Shown in pieces: positions 43,131 through 52,762 of a stretch of 64,000 bases of DNA. This DNA comes from Saccharospirillum sp043196875 (lineage in GTDB: Bacteria > Pseudomonadota > Gammaproteobacteria > Pseudomonadales > Natronospirillaceae): contig NZ_JBEBMX010000001.1 in the NCBI RefSeq assembly GCF_043196875.1, forward strand, positions 62,001 through 126,000, given 5' to 3'. The notes beneath the pieces are model-generated. The model was given only the letters and a program-made list of their open reading frames with translations. It was not told the DNA's origin and ran no database searches. Position numbers and translations under genes: made by a program. Within the stretch, counting starts at the first letter, position 1. Each line of letters opens with the position of its first letter.

Positions 43131-44378
43131 TCAGCGGTGATACTTCGGACTTAACTCCACCACCGCCTCAACAAAAGCGCCGGCATGTTCCGGATCGATC
43201 TGCGGGTGAATGCCGTGGCCCAGGTTGAACACATGGCCGCTGCCTTTGCCGAATTCGGCGAGGATACGTTCGACTTCGTCGCGGATGCGTTCCGGGGATG
43301 AATACAAAACCGCTGGGTCGAGGTTGCCTTGCAGTGCGACCTGTTTGCCGACTCGGCTGCGGGCTTCGTCAAGCGGTGTAGTCCAGTCGAGGCCGAGCGC
43401 ATCGGCGCCACTTTGGGCCATACTTTCCAGCCATTGGCCGCCGCCTTTGGTGAATATAATCACCGGGACTTTGTTGCCTTGATGCGTACGTTTCAAGCCG
43501 GCGACGATCTTGCTCATATAGGCCAGTGAAAAAGTTTTATAAGCATCGTGTGCCAGAGCACCGCCCCAGGTATCGAAAATCTGCACGGCTNNNNNNNNNN
43601 NNNNNNNNNNNNNNNNNNNNNNNNNNNNNNNNNNNNNNNNNNNNNNNNNNNNNNNNNNNNNNNNNNNNNNNNNNNNNNNNNNNNNNNNGCTCATATAGGC
43701 CAGTGAAAAAGTTTTATAAGCATCGTGTGCCAGAGCACCGCCCCAGGTATCGAAAATCTGCACGGCTTGGGCGCCGGCTTCGATCTGGGCATTCAAGTAA
43801 TCGGTGACAGCATCGGCCAGTCGGCTAAGCAGTGCATGCAGCACTTCCGGCTGGTCGTAGAGCATGCCTTTGGCGTGACGAAAATCTTTGGAGCTGCCGC
43901 CTTCAATCATATAGGTCGCCAGCGTCCAAGGGCTGCCGGTGAAACCGATCAGCGGTACATCGCCATTCAATGCCTGGCGAATGGTGCTGACCGCTTTCAT
44001 GACGTAACCCAGATCGGTTTCCATCGACGGCGTTTTCAGCGCTTCAACATCGGCCATGGAACGCACCGTGCGTTCAAAACGCGGGCCTTCGCCGGTTTCG
44101 AAATACAGGCCCAAACCCATGGCATCGGGAATGGTGAGGATGTCGGAAAACAGAATGGCGGCGTCGAGCGGGTAACGGCGCAGTGGCTGCAGCGTGACTT
44201 CGCAAGCCAGCTCAGCGTTTTTGCACAAACTCAGAAAATCGCCGGCCTGAGCACGCGTCTCGCGGTATTCCGGTAGATAGCGACCGGCTTGGCGCATCAT
44301 CCACACCGGGGTGCGATCTACGGATTCGCGCAGCAAGGCGCGCAAAAAGCGGTCGTTTTTCAGTTCAGCCACAGTCAC
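43131..44378 (-). CDS. hemE: Uroporphyrinogen decarboxylase (interrupted by a spurious assembly gap)
   Basis: HemE decarboxylates uroporphyrinogen III to coproporphyrinogen III in heme synthesis. Seen: DRFLRALLRESVDRTPVWMM, RQAGRYLPEYRE at the active site, FSDILTIPDAMGLGL, FTGSPWTLATYMIEGG and LGHGIHPQIDPEHA. I start it at GTG 44378 (VTVAELKND) after a GGGTAG ribosome site. As given the gene has 415 codons, but 59 of them come from a repeated 79-base stretch plus 98 Ns; without these it is 356 residues, as expected for HemE (E. coli 354). So the gene is probably intact in the organism. Confidence 0.95.
   Translation of the reverse strand: MTVAELKNDRFLRALLRESVDRTPVWMMRQAGRYLPEYRETRAQAGDFLSLCKNAELACEVTLQPLRRYPLDAAILFSDILTIPDAMGLGLYFETGEGPRFERTVRSMADVEALKTPSMETDLGYVMKAVSTIRQALNGDVPLIGFTGSPWTLATYMIEGGSSKDFRHAKGMLYDQPEVLHALLSRLADAVTDYLNAQIEAGAQAVQIFDTWGGALAHDAYKTFSLAYMSXXXXXXXXXXXXXXXXXXXXXXXXXXXXXXXXXAVQIFDTWGGALAHDAYKTFSLAYMSKIVAGLKRTHQGNKVPVIIFTKGGGQWLESMAQSGADALGLDWTTPLDEARSRVGKQVALQGNLDPAVLYSSPERIRDEVERILAEFGKGSGHVFNLGHGIHPQIDPEHAGAFVEAVVELSPKYHR
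43512..43767. other. Assembly gap: 98 Ns between two identical 79-base copies
   Basis: Bases 43512-43590 and 43689-43767 are identical, and 43591-43688 are Ns. Two contigs whose ends overlap were joined with a gap instead of being merged. The added 177 bases are a multiple of three, which keeps the hemE frame open by chance. Confidence 0.95.
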
Positions 44379-44489
44379 TCTACCCTTTATCAAAGTGCGC
44401 GCATTATACGCATGCAGGCCTGTGCTGACGAATACAGTGACCGATTGAAGGCGTGTTAGACTGACGCCAGTCAAGTTTCAGGAGCAGCG

Positions 44490-45083
44490 GTGAACTTTCT
44501 CGGCCACTGGTTATTTTCCGACCCGGATGCGGATTCTCTGCTGGGCAGTCTCTGGCCCGATTTCGCGTTGCGGCCCGACCCGAACGATGTTTCATCTCGC
44601 TTTATCGAGCATTTCGATCGTCACCAATGGATTGATCGCACCACCGACGCCAGCCCGGAACTGGAATCGCTGCGCCAGCGTCTGCGGCCCAAGCTGCGCA
44701 AAACCACGCCCATCGTGGTCGATATGTTGCTCGATCATTATCTGGCGTTGTACTGGACTGATTACCATCGACAACCGCTCCATGACTTCACCGCAACACG
44801 CTATCGCGAAACACGCCGCTTCGATGCCCTGCCCTTGCCGCCACGTTTGGAGCGGACGCTGCACTGGATCATTGAAGACGATTGGCTGGGTGGCTACCAA
44901 CGGCCGGAAAATATCGTCCGCGCACTCGGTGGTTTGTCACGCCGATTAAGGTTTGCTGATGAGATGGAAGCGCAGGGATTTTGGGCAATTGAGCAACTGT
45001 TGCTTGAAAGAACAGCGGTCGATGAGTTTATAACGCGAATGATGGGGGATATCCCGGATAAGCCTGACGGCTTTCCGGGATGA
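44490..45083 (+). CDS. acpH: Acyl carrier protein phosphodiesterase
   Basis: AcpH removes the phosphopantetheine arm from acyl carrier protein. The 197-residue product follows E. coli AcpH: MNFLGHWLFSDPDADSLLGS at the start (E. coli MNFLAHLHLA), HFDRHQWIDRTTDASPE, the helix TPIVVDMLLDHYLALYW with a conserved Asp-His, and a closing FITRMMGD. HD-like metal residues are kept. A GTG start at 44490 is supported by AGGAGC 5 bases upstream. It is divergent from hemE and convergent with gltD. Confidence 0.85.
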   Translation: MNFLGHWLFSDPDADSLLGSLWPDFALRPDPNDVSSRFIEHFDRHQWIDRTTDASPELESLRQRLRPKLRKTTPIVVDMLLDHYLALYWTDYHRQPLHDFTATRYRETRRFDALPLPPRLERTLHWIIEDDWLGGYQRPENIVRALGGLSRRLRFADEMEAQGFWAIEQLLLERTAVDEFITRMMGDIPDKPDGFPG

Positions 45084-45119
45084 CGGCTTCTATTTCAGAC
45101 GCCTTTGTTTAGCTGAGGC

Positions 45120-46538
45120 TTAAACGCCCAGATAATCCAGAATGCCATCGGCCGCTTGGCGTCCTTCCCAGATGGCTGTCACCACTAGGTCGGAGCCGCG
45201 CACCATATCGCCGCCGGCGAAAATTTTGGCGTTGCTGGTTTGGAAAGCGAACTCCTGTTCTTCCGGCGCTTTAACGCGTTTCCAGTCGTCTAGTTGAATC
45301 TCGGCTTTATCGAACCAATCGGCCGGGCTCGGCTGGAAACCGAAGGCGATAATCACCGCATCGGCGGGCAAAATTTCTTCTGAACCGGGCACCACTTCCG
45401 GACGACGACGGCCGTTTTCATCCGGCTCACCCAACTGAGTGCTGACCAGCTTGATGCCTTCTACTTTGCCGTCACCAACGATTTCAACCGGCTGACGATT
45501 GAACAGGAATTGCACGCCTTCTTCTTTGGCGTTGGCGACTTCTTTGCGCGAGCCAGGCATGTTGGCTTCGTCACGACGATAAGCGCAGGTGACGCTCGCT
45601 GCTTGCTGACGAATGGAAGTCCGGTTGCAGTCCATAGCGGTGTCACCACCACCAAGAACCACCACGCGCTTGCCTGCCATATCGACAAAATCGGCCGGGT
45701 CTTTTTCCCAGCCGTGGCTGTGATTGACGTTGGCAATCAGGAACGGCAAGGCATCATAAACGCCGTCCAGTTCTTCGCCGGGGAAACCGCCTTTCATAGA
45801 GTTGTAGGTGCCCATGCCCATAAAGACGGCATCGTATTCCGCGAGCAAGTCGTCGAATTCAACATCAACACCAATTTCAGTATTCAGCCGGAATTCCACG
45901 CCCATACTTTCAAAGACTTCACGGCGGCGCGCCATGATGGATTTTTCCAGTTTGAATTCAGGAATGCCGAAGGTGAGCAGACCGCCCACTTCCGGATAGC
46001 GATCAAAGACCACCGGTTTAACGCCATTGCGCACCAGCACGTCGGCGCAACCGAGACCGGCCGGACCGGCGCCGATAACGGCGACTTTTTTATCGGTCCA
46101 AACCACCTTCGACATATCCGGCTGCCAGCCCATGGCGAAGGCGGTGTCGGTGATGTATTTCTCAGCGTTGCCGATGGTCACCGCACCAAAACCGTCGTTC
46201 AGCGTACAGGCGCCTTCGCACAGACGATCCTGCGGGCAAACCCGACCGCAAACTTCCGGCAGTGAGTTGGTCTGGTGACAGAGTTCCACCGCTTCGAGCA
46301 CATTGCCTTCGCTGACCAGTTTGAGCCAGTTGGGAATGTAGTTGTGCACCGGACACTTCCACTCACAATAGGGATTGCCGCAGTGCAGGCAACGATGCGA
46401 TTGCTCGGCCGCCTGTTTTTGCGCGAAGGGTTCGTAGATTTCCACGAACTCATGTTTGCGAGTATGAATGTCTTTTTTGGCCGGTTCGCGACGGCCAACA
46501 TCGACAAACTGAAAATCGTTGTTCAGTCGTTGAGTCAT
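45120..46538 (-). CDS. gltD: Glutamate synthase (NADPH) small subunit
   Basis: The beta subunit supplies electrons from NADPH to GltB. In 472 residues: N-terminal [4Fe-4S] cysteines in CLHCGNPYCEWKCPVHNYIP and CGRVCPQDRLCEGAC, a FAD-binding VAVIGAGPAGLGCADVL near residue 148, and an NADPH-binding VVVLGGGDTAMDCNR near residue 290. It lies 17 bp after gltB, as in most proteobacteria. Confidence 0.95.
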   Translation of the reverse strand: MTQRLNNDFQFVDVGRREPAKKDIHTRKHEFVEIYEPFAQKQAAEQSHRCLHCGNPYCEWKCPVHNYIPNWLKLVSEGNVLEAVELCHQTNSLPEVCGRVCPQDRLCEGACTLNDGFGAVTIGNAEKYITDTAFAMGWQPDMSKVVWTDKKVAVIGAGPAGLGCADVLVRNGVKPVVFDRYPEVGGLLTFGIPEFKLEKSIMARRREVFESMGVEFRLNTEIGVDVEFDDLLAEYDAVFMGMGTYNSMKGGFPGEELDGVYDALPFLIANVNHSHGWEKDPADFVDMAGKRVVVLGGGDTAMDCNRTSIRQQAASVTCAYRRDEANMPGSRKEVANAKEEGVQFLFNRQPVEIVGDGKVEGIKLVSTQLGEPDENGRRRPEVVPGSEEILPADAVIIAFGFQPSPADWFDKAEIQLDDWKRVKAPEEQEFAFQTSNAKIFAGGDMVRGSDLVVTAIWEGRQAADGILDYLGV

Positions 46539-46555
46539 CTTGGTTTCTCCGTCGT

Positions 46556-49500
46556 TTATTCCGGACGAGCCCGGGTGTTGGACAACAAATCCGACAGGCT
46601 TGAAGCCTTCGGTTTGACCAGCCAGAAACGACCGACGTAGTCGTCGTAGTTATCCAGCAATTCCGCGCCCCAGGCGCTCTTGGTGTCGTCGACAAACCGG
46701 CCGATCACACCGAATAAATGATCGCGATAGGTTTCCATGCTTTCGGTGCCGATGCGCTGAATATCCACCAGTTCGCGGTTGTATTTGTCCGGGAAGGTGT
46801 TTTCCAGATCGAGCACGTAAGCAAAGCCACCGGTCATGCCTGCGCCGAAATTGCCGCCGACATTACCGAGCACTGCAACCATGCCGCCCGTCATGTATTC
46901 GCAGCAGTGATCACCAGCGCCTTCAATGACCGCAACCGTGCCCGAGTTACGCACGGCAAAGCGTTCACCGGCACAGCCAGCGGCGAACAAGGTACCGCCG
47001 GTCGCGCCGTACAAGCAGGTGTTACCCATGATCGAGGTTTGCTGAGTTTCAAAAGCTGAACCCTTGGGCGGGCGGATGACGATCTTGCCGCCGGTCATGC
47101 CTTTACCGACGTAGTCGTTGGCATCGCCATCGAGCACCATATTCAAACCACCAGCGTTCCAGACACCGAAACTCTGACCGGCAATGCCGTTGAGTTTCAG
47201 CGTGATCGGCCGGTCGGCCATACCCTGGTTGCCGTAGCGTTTGGCGATTTCGCCAGAAGCCAGGGCACCGATGGAACGATCGCAGTTGCCGATATGGAAT
47301 TCGAATTCGCCACCGGTTTTGTTTTCGATCGCCGGCAAAATCGCCTTGAGAATTTCGCGCTGTTTGCCACCTTGGTCAAACGGCTTGTTGCGTTCCACCA
47401 TGCACTGTTGCGGCTTGCTTGGATCGATCTGATCGTTCGACAAAATCGGCGACAAATCTAGGCTCTGCTGCTTGGGCGTCTCGCCTTTTTTGACGGTAAT
47501 TAATTCGGTCCGACCGATGATTTCGCCAAGGCTGCGATAACCCAACAAGGCCAACTGCTCACGCACTTCTTCGGCGACAAAACGGAAATAATGTTTGACC
47601 ATTTCCACCGTGCCACGGAAGTGTTGATCGCGCAGATTATCGTCCTGAGTGGCGACACCGGTGGCGCAGTTATTGAGGTGGCAAATACGTAAGTACTTAC
47701 AACCCAAGGCCACCATCGGCGCGGTGCCAAAGCCGTAACTTTCGGCGCCGAGCAGCGCTGCTTTAATCACATCGAGACCGGTCTTCAAACCACCGTCTGT
47801 TTGCAAGCGAACTTTGTCACGCAGGTCATTGCCGCGCAGCGTCTGCTGCACTTCGGCCAGACCCAATTCCCAAGGCGAGCCGGCGTGTTTGATTGAGGTC
47901 AGCGGGCTGGCTGCGGTACCACCGTCGTAACCGGAGACGGTGATCAAATCGGCGTAGGCTTTGGCCACACCGGCGGCGACGGTACCGACGCCGGGTTCAC
48001 TCACCAGCTTCACTGAAATCAGTGCGCTTGGGTTGATTTCTTTCAAGTCGAAAATCAGCTGTGCCAAATCTTCGATGGAATAAATGTCGTGGTGCGGCGG
48101 CGGTGAAATCAAGGTTACGCCGGGCACGGAATAGCGCAGCTCGGCAATCAGTTTATTAACCTTGCCGCCGGGCAACTGACCACCTTCGCCGGGCTTAGCA
48201 CCCTGAGCGACTTTGATCTGAATAACGTCAGCGCTCATCAAATAAGCCGGCGTTACCCCGAAACGACCGGACGCTACCTGCTTAATTTTGGAGCGCCGGT
48301 TGGTGCCGTAGCGTTTCGGATCTTCGCCGCCTTCACCGGAGTTGGAGCGGCCGCCGAGTTCGTTCATCGCCATCGCCAAGGCTTCGTGCGCTTCCGGCGA
48401 GAGAGCGCCGAGCGACATGGCGGCAGAATCAAAACGCGGGAACAAGGCTTCGGCCGGTTCGACTTCTGAAACCGGTATGGCTTTGCGGTCCGACTTCAAT
48501 TCGAACAGATCGCGAATGGTCGCGACCGGACGCTGGTTGACGTAATTGGCGAAATCGCGGAAGCGCGCTTCGTCGCCATTTTGCACCGCGTCTTGCAGCG
48601 CCTTAACCACATCTGGATTGTAGTTGTGGTATTCGCCGCCGTGGACGTATTTCAGCAAACCGCCCTGTTGGATTGGCTTGCGCGGTTTCCAGGCGTTGTC
48701 AGCCAGGGTACAGAGGTCGTCGTGAATGTGTTCAAAGCGCGCGCCCTGAATGCGGCTTTGCACGCCTTTGAAACACAGCTCGACGACATCGGAATGCAGA
48801 CCAACGGCTTCGAACAACTGGGCACCGCGATAGGAGGCCAGGGTCGAGATGCCCATCTTGGACATGATCTTGAACAGACCTTTATTAATGCCTTTGCGGT
48901 AATTTTTGTGCAGCTGGCGCGGGTCACCCTGCAGCTCGTTGGTGCGGATCATGTCGTCCAACACTTCGTACGCCAGGTAGGGATAGATCGCCGTGGCGCC
49001 AAAACCGATGGCGACAGCAAATTGGTGCGGGTTACGAATATCACCAGTATCGAGCACGATGTTGGTGTCGCAACGCAGGCCTTTTTCCACCAGTCGGTGA
49101 TGCACGGCGCCGGTTGCCATCACTGCCGGAATGGCGACCTGGCCGGCTTGCAGATCGCGATCCGAGAGGATGACGATCTTGACGCCATCGCGACTGGCCG
49201 CTTCGGCGGTATCGCACAGCGCTTCGATGGCCGCACGCAGATCACCATCGGCTGCGTACGCCAACGGCAGATGCTGATGGCGGAATTCGGGCGCTTCCTG
49301 ATGCAGGAAGTTCTGATACTTCAGCGGCGACAATACCGGCGAGGTCAGAATTAATCGTTTGGCGTGATCGGCACTCGGCTGGAATAAATTACGTTCTGGG
49401 CCCAGACAGGTTTCCAGCGACATCACCACGGCTTCACGCAGTGGATCGATCGGCGGGTTGGTTACCTGGGCAAACTGCTGACGGAAATAATCGGTTACCG

Positions 49501-51001
49501 GACGTACCTGACGCGACAACACCGCCATCGGGGTATCGTCGCCCATTGAGCCAACCGCTTCCTGACCGCTTTCCGCCAGCGGACGCAATACCTGATCGCG
49601 CTCTTCGAAGGAGATATGGAACAGCTTCTGGTAAGCCAGCAGTTGTTCGGGCGACAGTGAGGAACCGTTCACTTCCTCGGCCAGTTCCAGCTTGGAACGC
49701 AAACGCACGGCGTTGGTTTTCAGCCAGTCCTTATAAGGATGGGCGCGCTTAAGGCGATCGTCGATTTCTTCGGTTTGCAGGAACTCACCGGTTTGCGTAT
49801 CGACGGCAACAATACGGCCGGGGCCAACACGGCCTTTGGCAACCACGTCTTCGGGTTTGTAATCGAAGGTGCCGATTTCCGAGGCCAGGGTGATGTAACC
49901 GTTTTTGGTGATCACCCAACGCGCCGGGCGCAGACCGTTACGGTCGAGCATGCACACGGCGTAACGACCGTCGGTCAGCACGATGCCGGCCGGGCCGTCC
50001 CAGGGTTCCATATGCATGGAGTTGTATTCGTAGAAGGCTTTCAAATCACCGTCGATGTTTTCGACGTTGTGCCAGGCCGGCGGAATCATGGTGCGCGCAG
50101 CGCGGAACAAATCCATTCCGCCGAGCAACATCAACTCCATCATGTTGTCCATGCTGGAGGAGTCCGAACCGGTGGTGTTCACCACCGGCTGCAGTTCGTC
50201 CAGGTTGGGCAAATAAGGCGAGGCAAACTTGGAGGCACGCGCTTTGGCCCAGTTGCGATTGCCCTGGATGGTGTTGATCTCACCGTTGTGAGCGATCAGA
50301 CGGAACGGCTGCGCCAGCGGCCACTTGGGCATGGTGTTGGTGGAGAAGCGCTGGTGGAACACGCAAATGGCGGTTTCCATGGTCTTGCTGGCAAGGTCTG
50401 GATAAAAAGCCGGCAGATCGACCGGCATCATCAGGCCTTTATAAGACAGCACAGTGTCGGACAGCGAACAGATATAAAACTCTTCATCGTGCGCCATGGC
50501 CTGTTCGGCTTTGCGACGAGCCACATAGAGTTTAACGGCCAGTCCTTCACGCGATTCGGCGCGGATAAACACCTGCTCGATGGTCGGCATGCACGCCAGC
50601 GCCATCGGACCGCAGACCGATTCATCGGTCGGCACCAGGCGCCAGCCGAGAACCTCCAGCCCCTGATCGGTCAACGAAGATTCCAGTGCCTTGCGGCCTT
50701 CGGCGGCGCGGCTGGTTTCGGCGGCCAGGAAAATCATGCCGACGGCGTAGGCATCGCCTAGGTCGGCATCAAAATGCGTTTTGGCTTCGGCGCGAATAAA
50801 GGCATCGGGCATTTGCAGCAACAGGCCGCAACCGTCGCCGGTTTTGCCATCGGCGGCGATACCACCGCGGTGGGTCATGCAGGTCAGCGATTCGATTGCC
50901 GTTTGCAGCAGATCATGGCTGGCCTGGCCTTCCATGTGAGCGATAAGGCCGAAACCGCAGTTGTCGCGAAATTCAGCCGGATTATAAAGACCGTTTGTCA
51001 T
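46556..51001 (-). CDS. gltB: Glutamate synthase (NADPH) large subunit
   Basis: GltB moves the amide nitrogen of glutamine to 2-oxoglutarate. The 1481-residue chain starts at MTNGLYNPAEF (ATG 51001); the class II amidotransferase nucleophile is Cys15 in FRDNCGFGLIAH, exposed after removal of a short propeptide. The FMN/synthase domain has the 3Fe-4S ligands in CKYLRICHLNNCATG, and the C-terminal beta-helix domain shows repeated GG motifs (YVGKGMTGGKIVIRPP). The frame is open 24 codons upstream without conserved sequence. It is followed by gltD. Confidence 0.96.
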   Translation of the reverse strand: MTNGLYNPAEFRDNCGFGLIAHMEGQASHDLLQTAIESLTCMTHRGGIAADGKTGDGCGLLLQMPDAFIRAEAKTHFDADLGDAYAVGMIFLAAETSRAAEGRKALESSLTDQGLEVLGWRLVPTDESVCGPMALACMPTIEQVFIRAESREGLAVKLYVARRKAEQAMAHDEEFYICSLSDTVLSYKGLMMPVDLPAFYPDLASKTMETAICVFHQRFSTNTMPKWPLAQPFRLIAHNGEINTIQGNRNWAKARASKFASPYLPNLDELQPVVNTTGSDSSSMDNMMELMLLGGMDLFRAARTMIPPAWHNVENIDGDLKAFYEYNSMHMEPWDGPAGIVLTDGRYAVCMLDRNGLRPARWVITKNGYITLASEIGTFDYKPEDVVAKGRVGPGRIVAVDTQTGEFLQTEEIDDRLKRAHPYKDWLKTNAVRLRSKLELAEEVNGSSLSPEQLLAYQKLFHISFEERDQVLRPLAESGQEAVGSMGDDTPMAVLSRQVRPVTDYFRQQFAQVTNPPIDPLREAVVMSLETCLGPERNLFQPSADHAKRLILTSPVLSPLKYQNFLHQEAPEFRHQHLPLAYAADGDLRAAIEALCDTAEAASRDGVKIVILSDRDLQAGQVAIPAVMATGAVHHRLVEKGLRCDTNIVLDTGDIRNPHQFAVAIGFGATAIYPYLAYEVLDDMIRTNELQGDPRQLHKNYRKGINKGLFKIMSKMGISTLASYRGAQLFEAVGLHSDVVELCFKGVQSRIQGARFEHIHDDLCTLADNAWKPRKPIQQGGLLKYVHGGEYHNYNPDVVKALQDAVQNGDEARFRDFANYVNQRPVATIRDLFELKSDRKAIPVSEVEPAEALFPRFDSAAMSLGALSPEAHEALAMAMNELGGRSNSGEGGEDPKRYGTNRRSKIKQVASGRFGVTPAYLMSADVIQIKVAQGAKPGEGGQLPGGKVNKLIAELRYSVPGVTLISPPPHHDIYSIEDLAQLIFDLKEINPSALISVKLVSEPGVGTVAAGVAKAYADLITVSGYDGGTAASPLTSIKHAGSPWELGLAEVQQTLRGNDLRDKVRLQTDGGLKTGLDVIKAALLGAESYGFGTAPMVALGCKYLRICHLNNCATGVATQDDNLRDQHFRGTVEMVKHYFRFVAEEVREQLALLGYRSLGEIIGRTELITVKKGETPKQQSLDLSPILSNDQIDPSKPQQCMVERNKPFDQGGKQREILKAILPAIENKTGGEFEFHIGNCDRSIGALASGEIAKRYGNQGMADRPITLKLNGIAGQSFGVWNAGGLNMVLDGDANDYVGKGMTGGKIVIRPPKGSAFETQQTSIMGNTCLYGATGGTLFAAGCAGERFAVRNSGTVAVIEGAGDHCCEYMTGGMVAVLGNVGGNFGAGMTGGFAYVLDLENTFPDKYNRELVDIQRIGTESMETYRDHLFGVIGRFVDDTKSAWGAELLDNYDDYVGRFWLVKPKASSLSDLLSNTRARPE

Positions 51002-51223
51002 TGTAATAGTGCCTTGCTGGTCCGGTGACCGAGCGCTGCCTTCCCGTAAAACTGGGGGCATCACAGTGCGCAAAGGAAACCGGGGGTTGAACGGCCGGGT
51101 ACAGAAAAATCCCGACGCCCCTACTGAAGGTTTGCATCCGAGTCTATTCAGTGACGGACGTCACACAAACAATAACGGTATATTAAGCGGTTGAATTATC
51201 GGATTGCCCGATTTTCGCTCATC

Positions 51224-52657
51224 TCAGTTGTTACGCAGACTGCCAAAAGTCCGTGCCCAGGGCTCCTGGTCGCGGAAACGGGCGGGCAGATTGGCGATGT
51301 CGGCACGGGCAGCGGATGGCCCGGCGTAGCGGCCGTGAATCAGCACATACCAGGGCCGTCCCTGATAGCTGGAGGTGACGATGTCGTAACGCTCAGCGTT
51401 ATCCAGTTCCGCCAGGATGGCCTCGACCGAAGCGCGATTACGCACCCCGACTAACTGCAGGGTGTATTCATTATCAGCGGCGCTGGCCAGCAAGCTTTGT
51501 GATGCGGCTGGAGCTGGTTCGGCAACTGACGCTGGTTCAGGCTGGGATGCAGCCTGGGGTTTAGGTGCGCTTTGTGGTGCCGGTTCAGGTTGTGGCTCTG
51601 GGGATGGCGTCGCTTCATTCACTGCCGCATCGGCTTCTGCCTGAGCAGCCGCTTCGGCTTCCTGGCGACGCGCCTCCACCCGGGCGACGGCATCGGCCAG
51701 GCGTTGCTGAACTTCAGATTCCAGCGGCTCGTCGGCTTCCGGCGTCAAGGGCTCGATTTCCGCCAGTTCGACGGCATCGTCGGCCTCATCCCGCGAACTA
51801 CCCTGGTTGGAGTAGAGCACCGTCAAAACGATCAGAGTTACCACACCCGCGCCAGCCAACACATGCGTCAGCGGAAAACCCTGCTTGCGCTCGGTGGTTT
51901 TAAAGGTGCCGGCGATCAGGTAATCGCGCACCACCTGGTTCAGCTCACCAGGCAAACCACCGGCCAGATCATTGAGCCGGGCAACATCGTTGTCGCCGAT
52001 GGGCGTGCCATTGGGCTGGCCGGACGCGGCAAAGCGATCATTAAGGTAAACCACCGCATCGGCGCCGCTTAAAGGTTCCAATACCAGGCGATACCAATGA
52101 TCGTCGTTATCGGATTGGGCGATTGCGGTGGCCGAGCTAGCTAACCACAGTTGCCGCAGACGGCTTTCGGTACGTGGTGCCAGGGTGCGCATCGATTGCA
52201 ACCAGGTTTGTACATCAGCGGGCAACAGGTCCGCCTGCTGAACAATCAACAGAAAGTTCTCGCCATCTTCAGTGCGCTGCGCAATGGCGTCGGCCATGTT
52301 GCGATAGAGACTGGCGGTATCGCCGTCGGCTTTCAGTCCCAGTCCCAACTGACCAATCAGCTCGCGGCTGGCGCCGTCGAGACGATCGATCTCGCTGCCG
52401 TCGATCCAGGCAATGCGCCAGTCGTCATCCAGCAAGCGAATCACCTGATGCGAAATGGCGCGTTTGCCACCACCGGTGGGCGCCATCAATAAACAATCCT
52501 GGGGGCTGAAGCTCAACAGGTGACGAATATGCTCGGCCAATTCCAACCGTTCACCCGCGCCGCTGAATACCGAAGCATCCACCAGTTCACCAAAAGGGTC
52601 CTGGTAAAGGCCGTAGTAATCGAGCATGCGCTGGGTCTGGTCAGTAAAGTCTTGCAT
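51224..52657 (-). CDS. DamX-like SPOR-domain protein with an AAA-type ATPase domain
   Basis: A cell-division-associated type of protein, 477 residues. N-terminal cytoplasmic AAA domain (YYGLYQDPFGELVD, then the P-loop APTGGGKR at residues 59-66), one transmembrane helix near residue 265 (VLAGAGVVTLIVLTVLY), a long periplasmic linker rich in Ala, Glu, Gln and Pro, and a C-terminal SPOR domain (YTLQLVGVRNRASVEAIL, WYVLIHGRYAG) that binds denuded peptidoglycan at the septum. The order aroK-aroB-damX-gltB is conserved. ATG 52657 has AGGTGG upstream. Confidence 0.88.
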   Translation of the reverse strand: MQDFTDQTQRMLDYYGLYQDPFGELVDASVFSGAGERLELAEHIRHLLSFSPQDCLLMAPTGGGKRAISHQVIRLLDDDWRIAWIDGSEIDRLDGASRELIGQLGLGLKADGDTASLYRNMADAIAQRTEDGENFLLIVQQADLLPADVQTWLQSMRTLAPRTESRLRQLWLASSATAIAQSDNDDHWYRLVLEPLSGADAVVYLNDRFAASGQPNGTPIGDNDVARLNDLAGGLPGELNQVVRDYLIAGTFKTTERKQGFPLTHVLAGAGVVTLIVLTVLYSNQGSSRDEADDAVELAEIEPLTPEADEPLESEVQQRLADAVARVEARRQEAEAAAQAEADAAVNEATPSPEPQPEPAPQSAPKPQAASQPEPASVAEPAPAASQSLLASAADNEYTLQLVGVRNRASVEAILAELDNAERYDIVTSSYQGRPWYVLIHGRYAGPSAARADIANLPARFRDQEPWARTFGSLRNN

Positions 52658-52762
52658 AGCATCCACCTGGACGAATGAATTCCGTTTTAACGATCAAGAG
52701 TAACGATCACAATCGCTGAATTAGCTTTGGACCAAGCGACTGAGTTCGTCAAGGTCGCAGCA

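Noticed and set aside
43526..43807. A gene or repeat element carrying the N run
   Set aside because: The flanks are identical copies of hemE sequence, so this is an assembly join and not an insertion.
46556..51001. Several long open frames antisense to gltB, fdsA, fdsB and mrcA
   Set aside because: They follow from the GC-rich codon use of the real genes, have no family motifs and lack ribosome sites.
51600..51800. Low-complexity stretch in the damX-like gene as a DNA repeat or pseudogene sign
   Set aside because: It encodes the Ala/Glu/Gln/Pro-rich periplasmic linker normal for SPOR-domain proteins, and the frame is intact.
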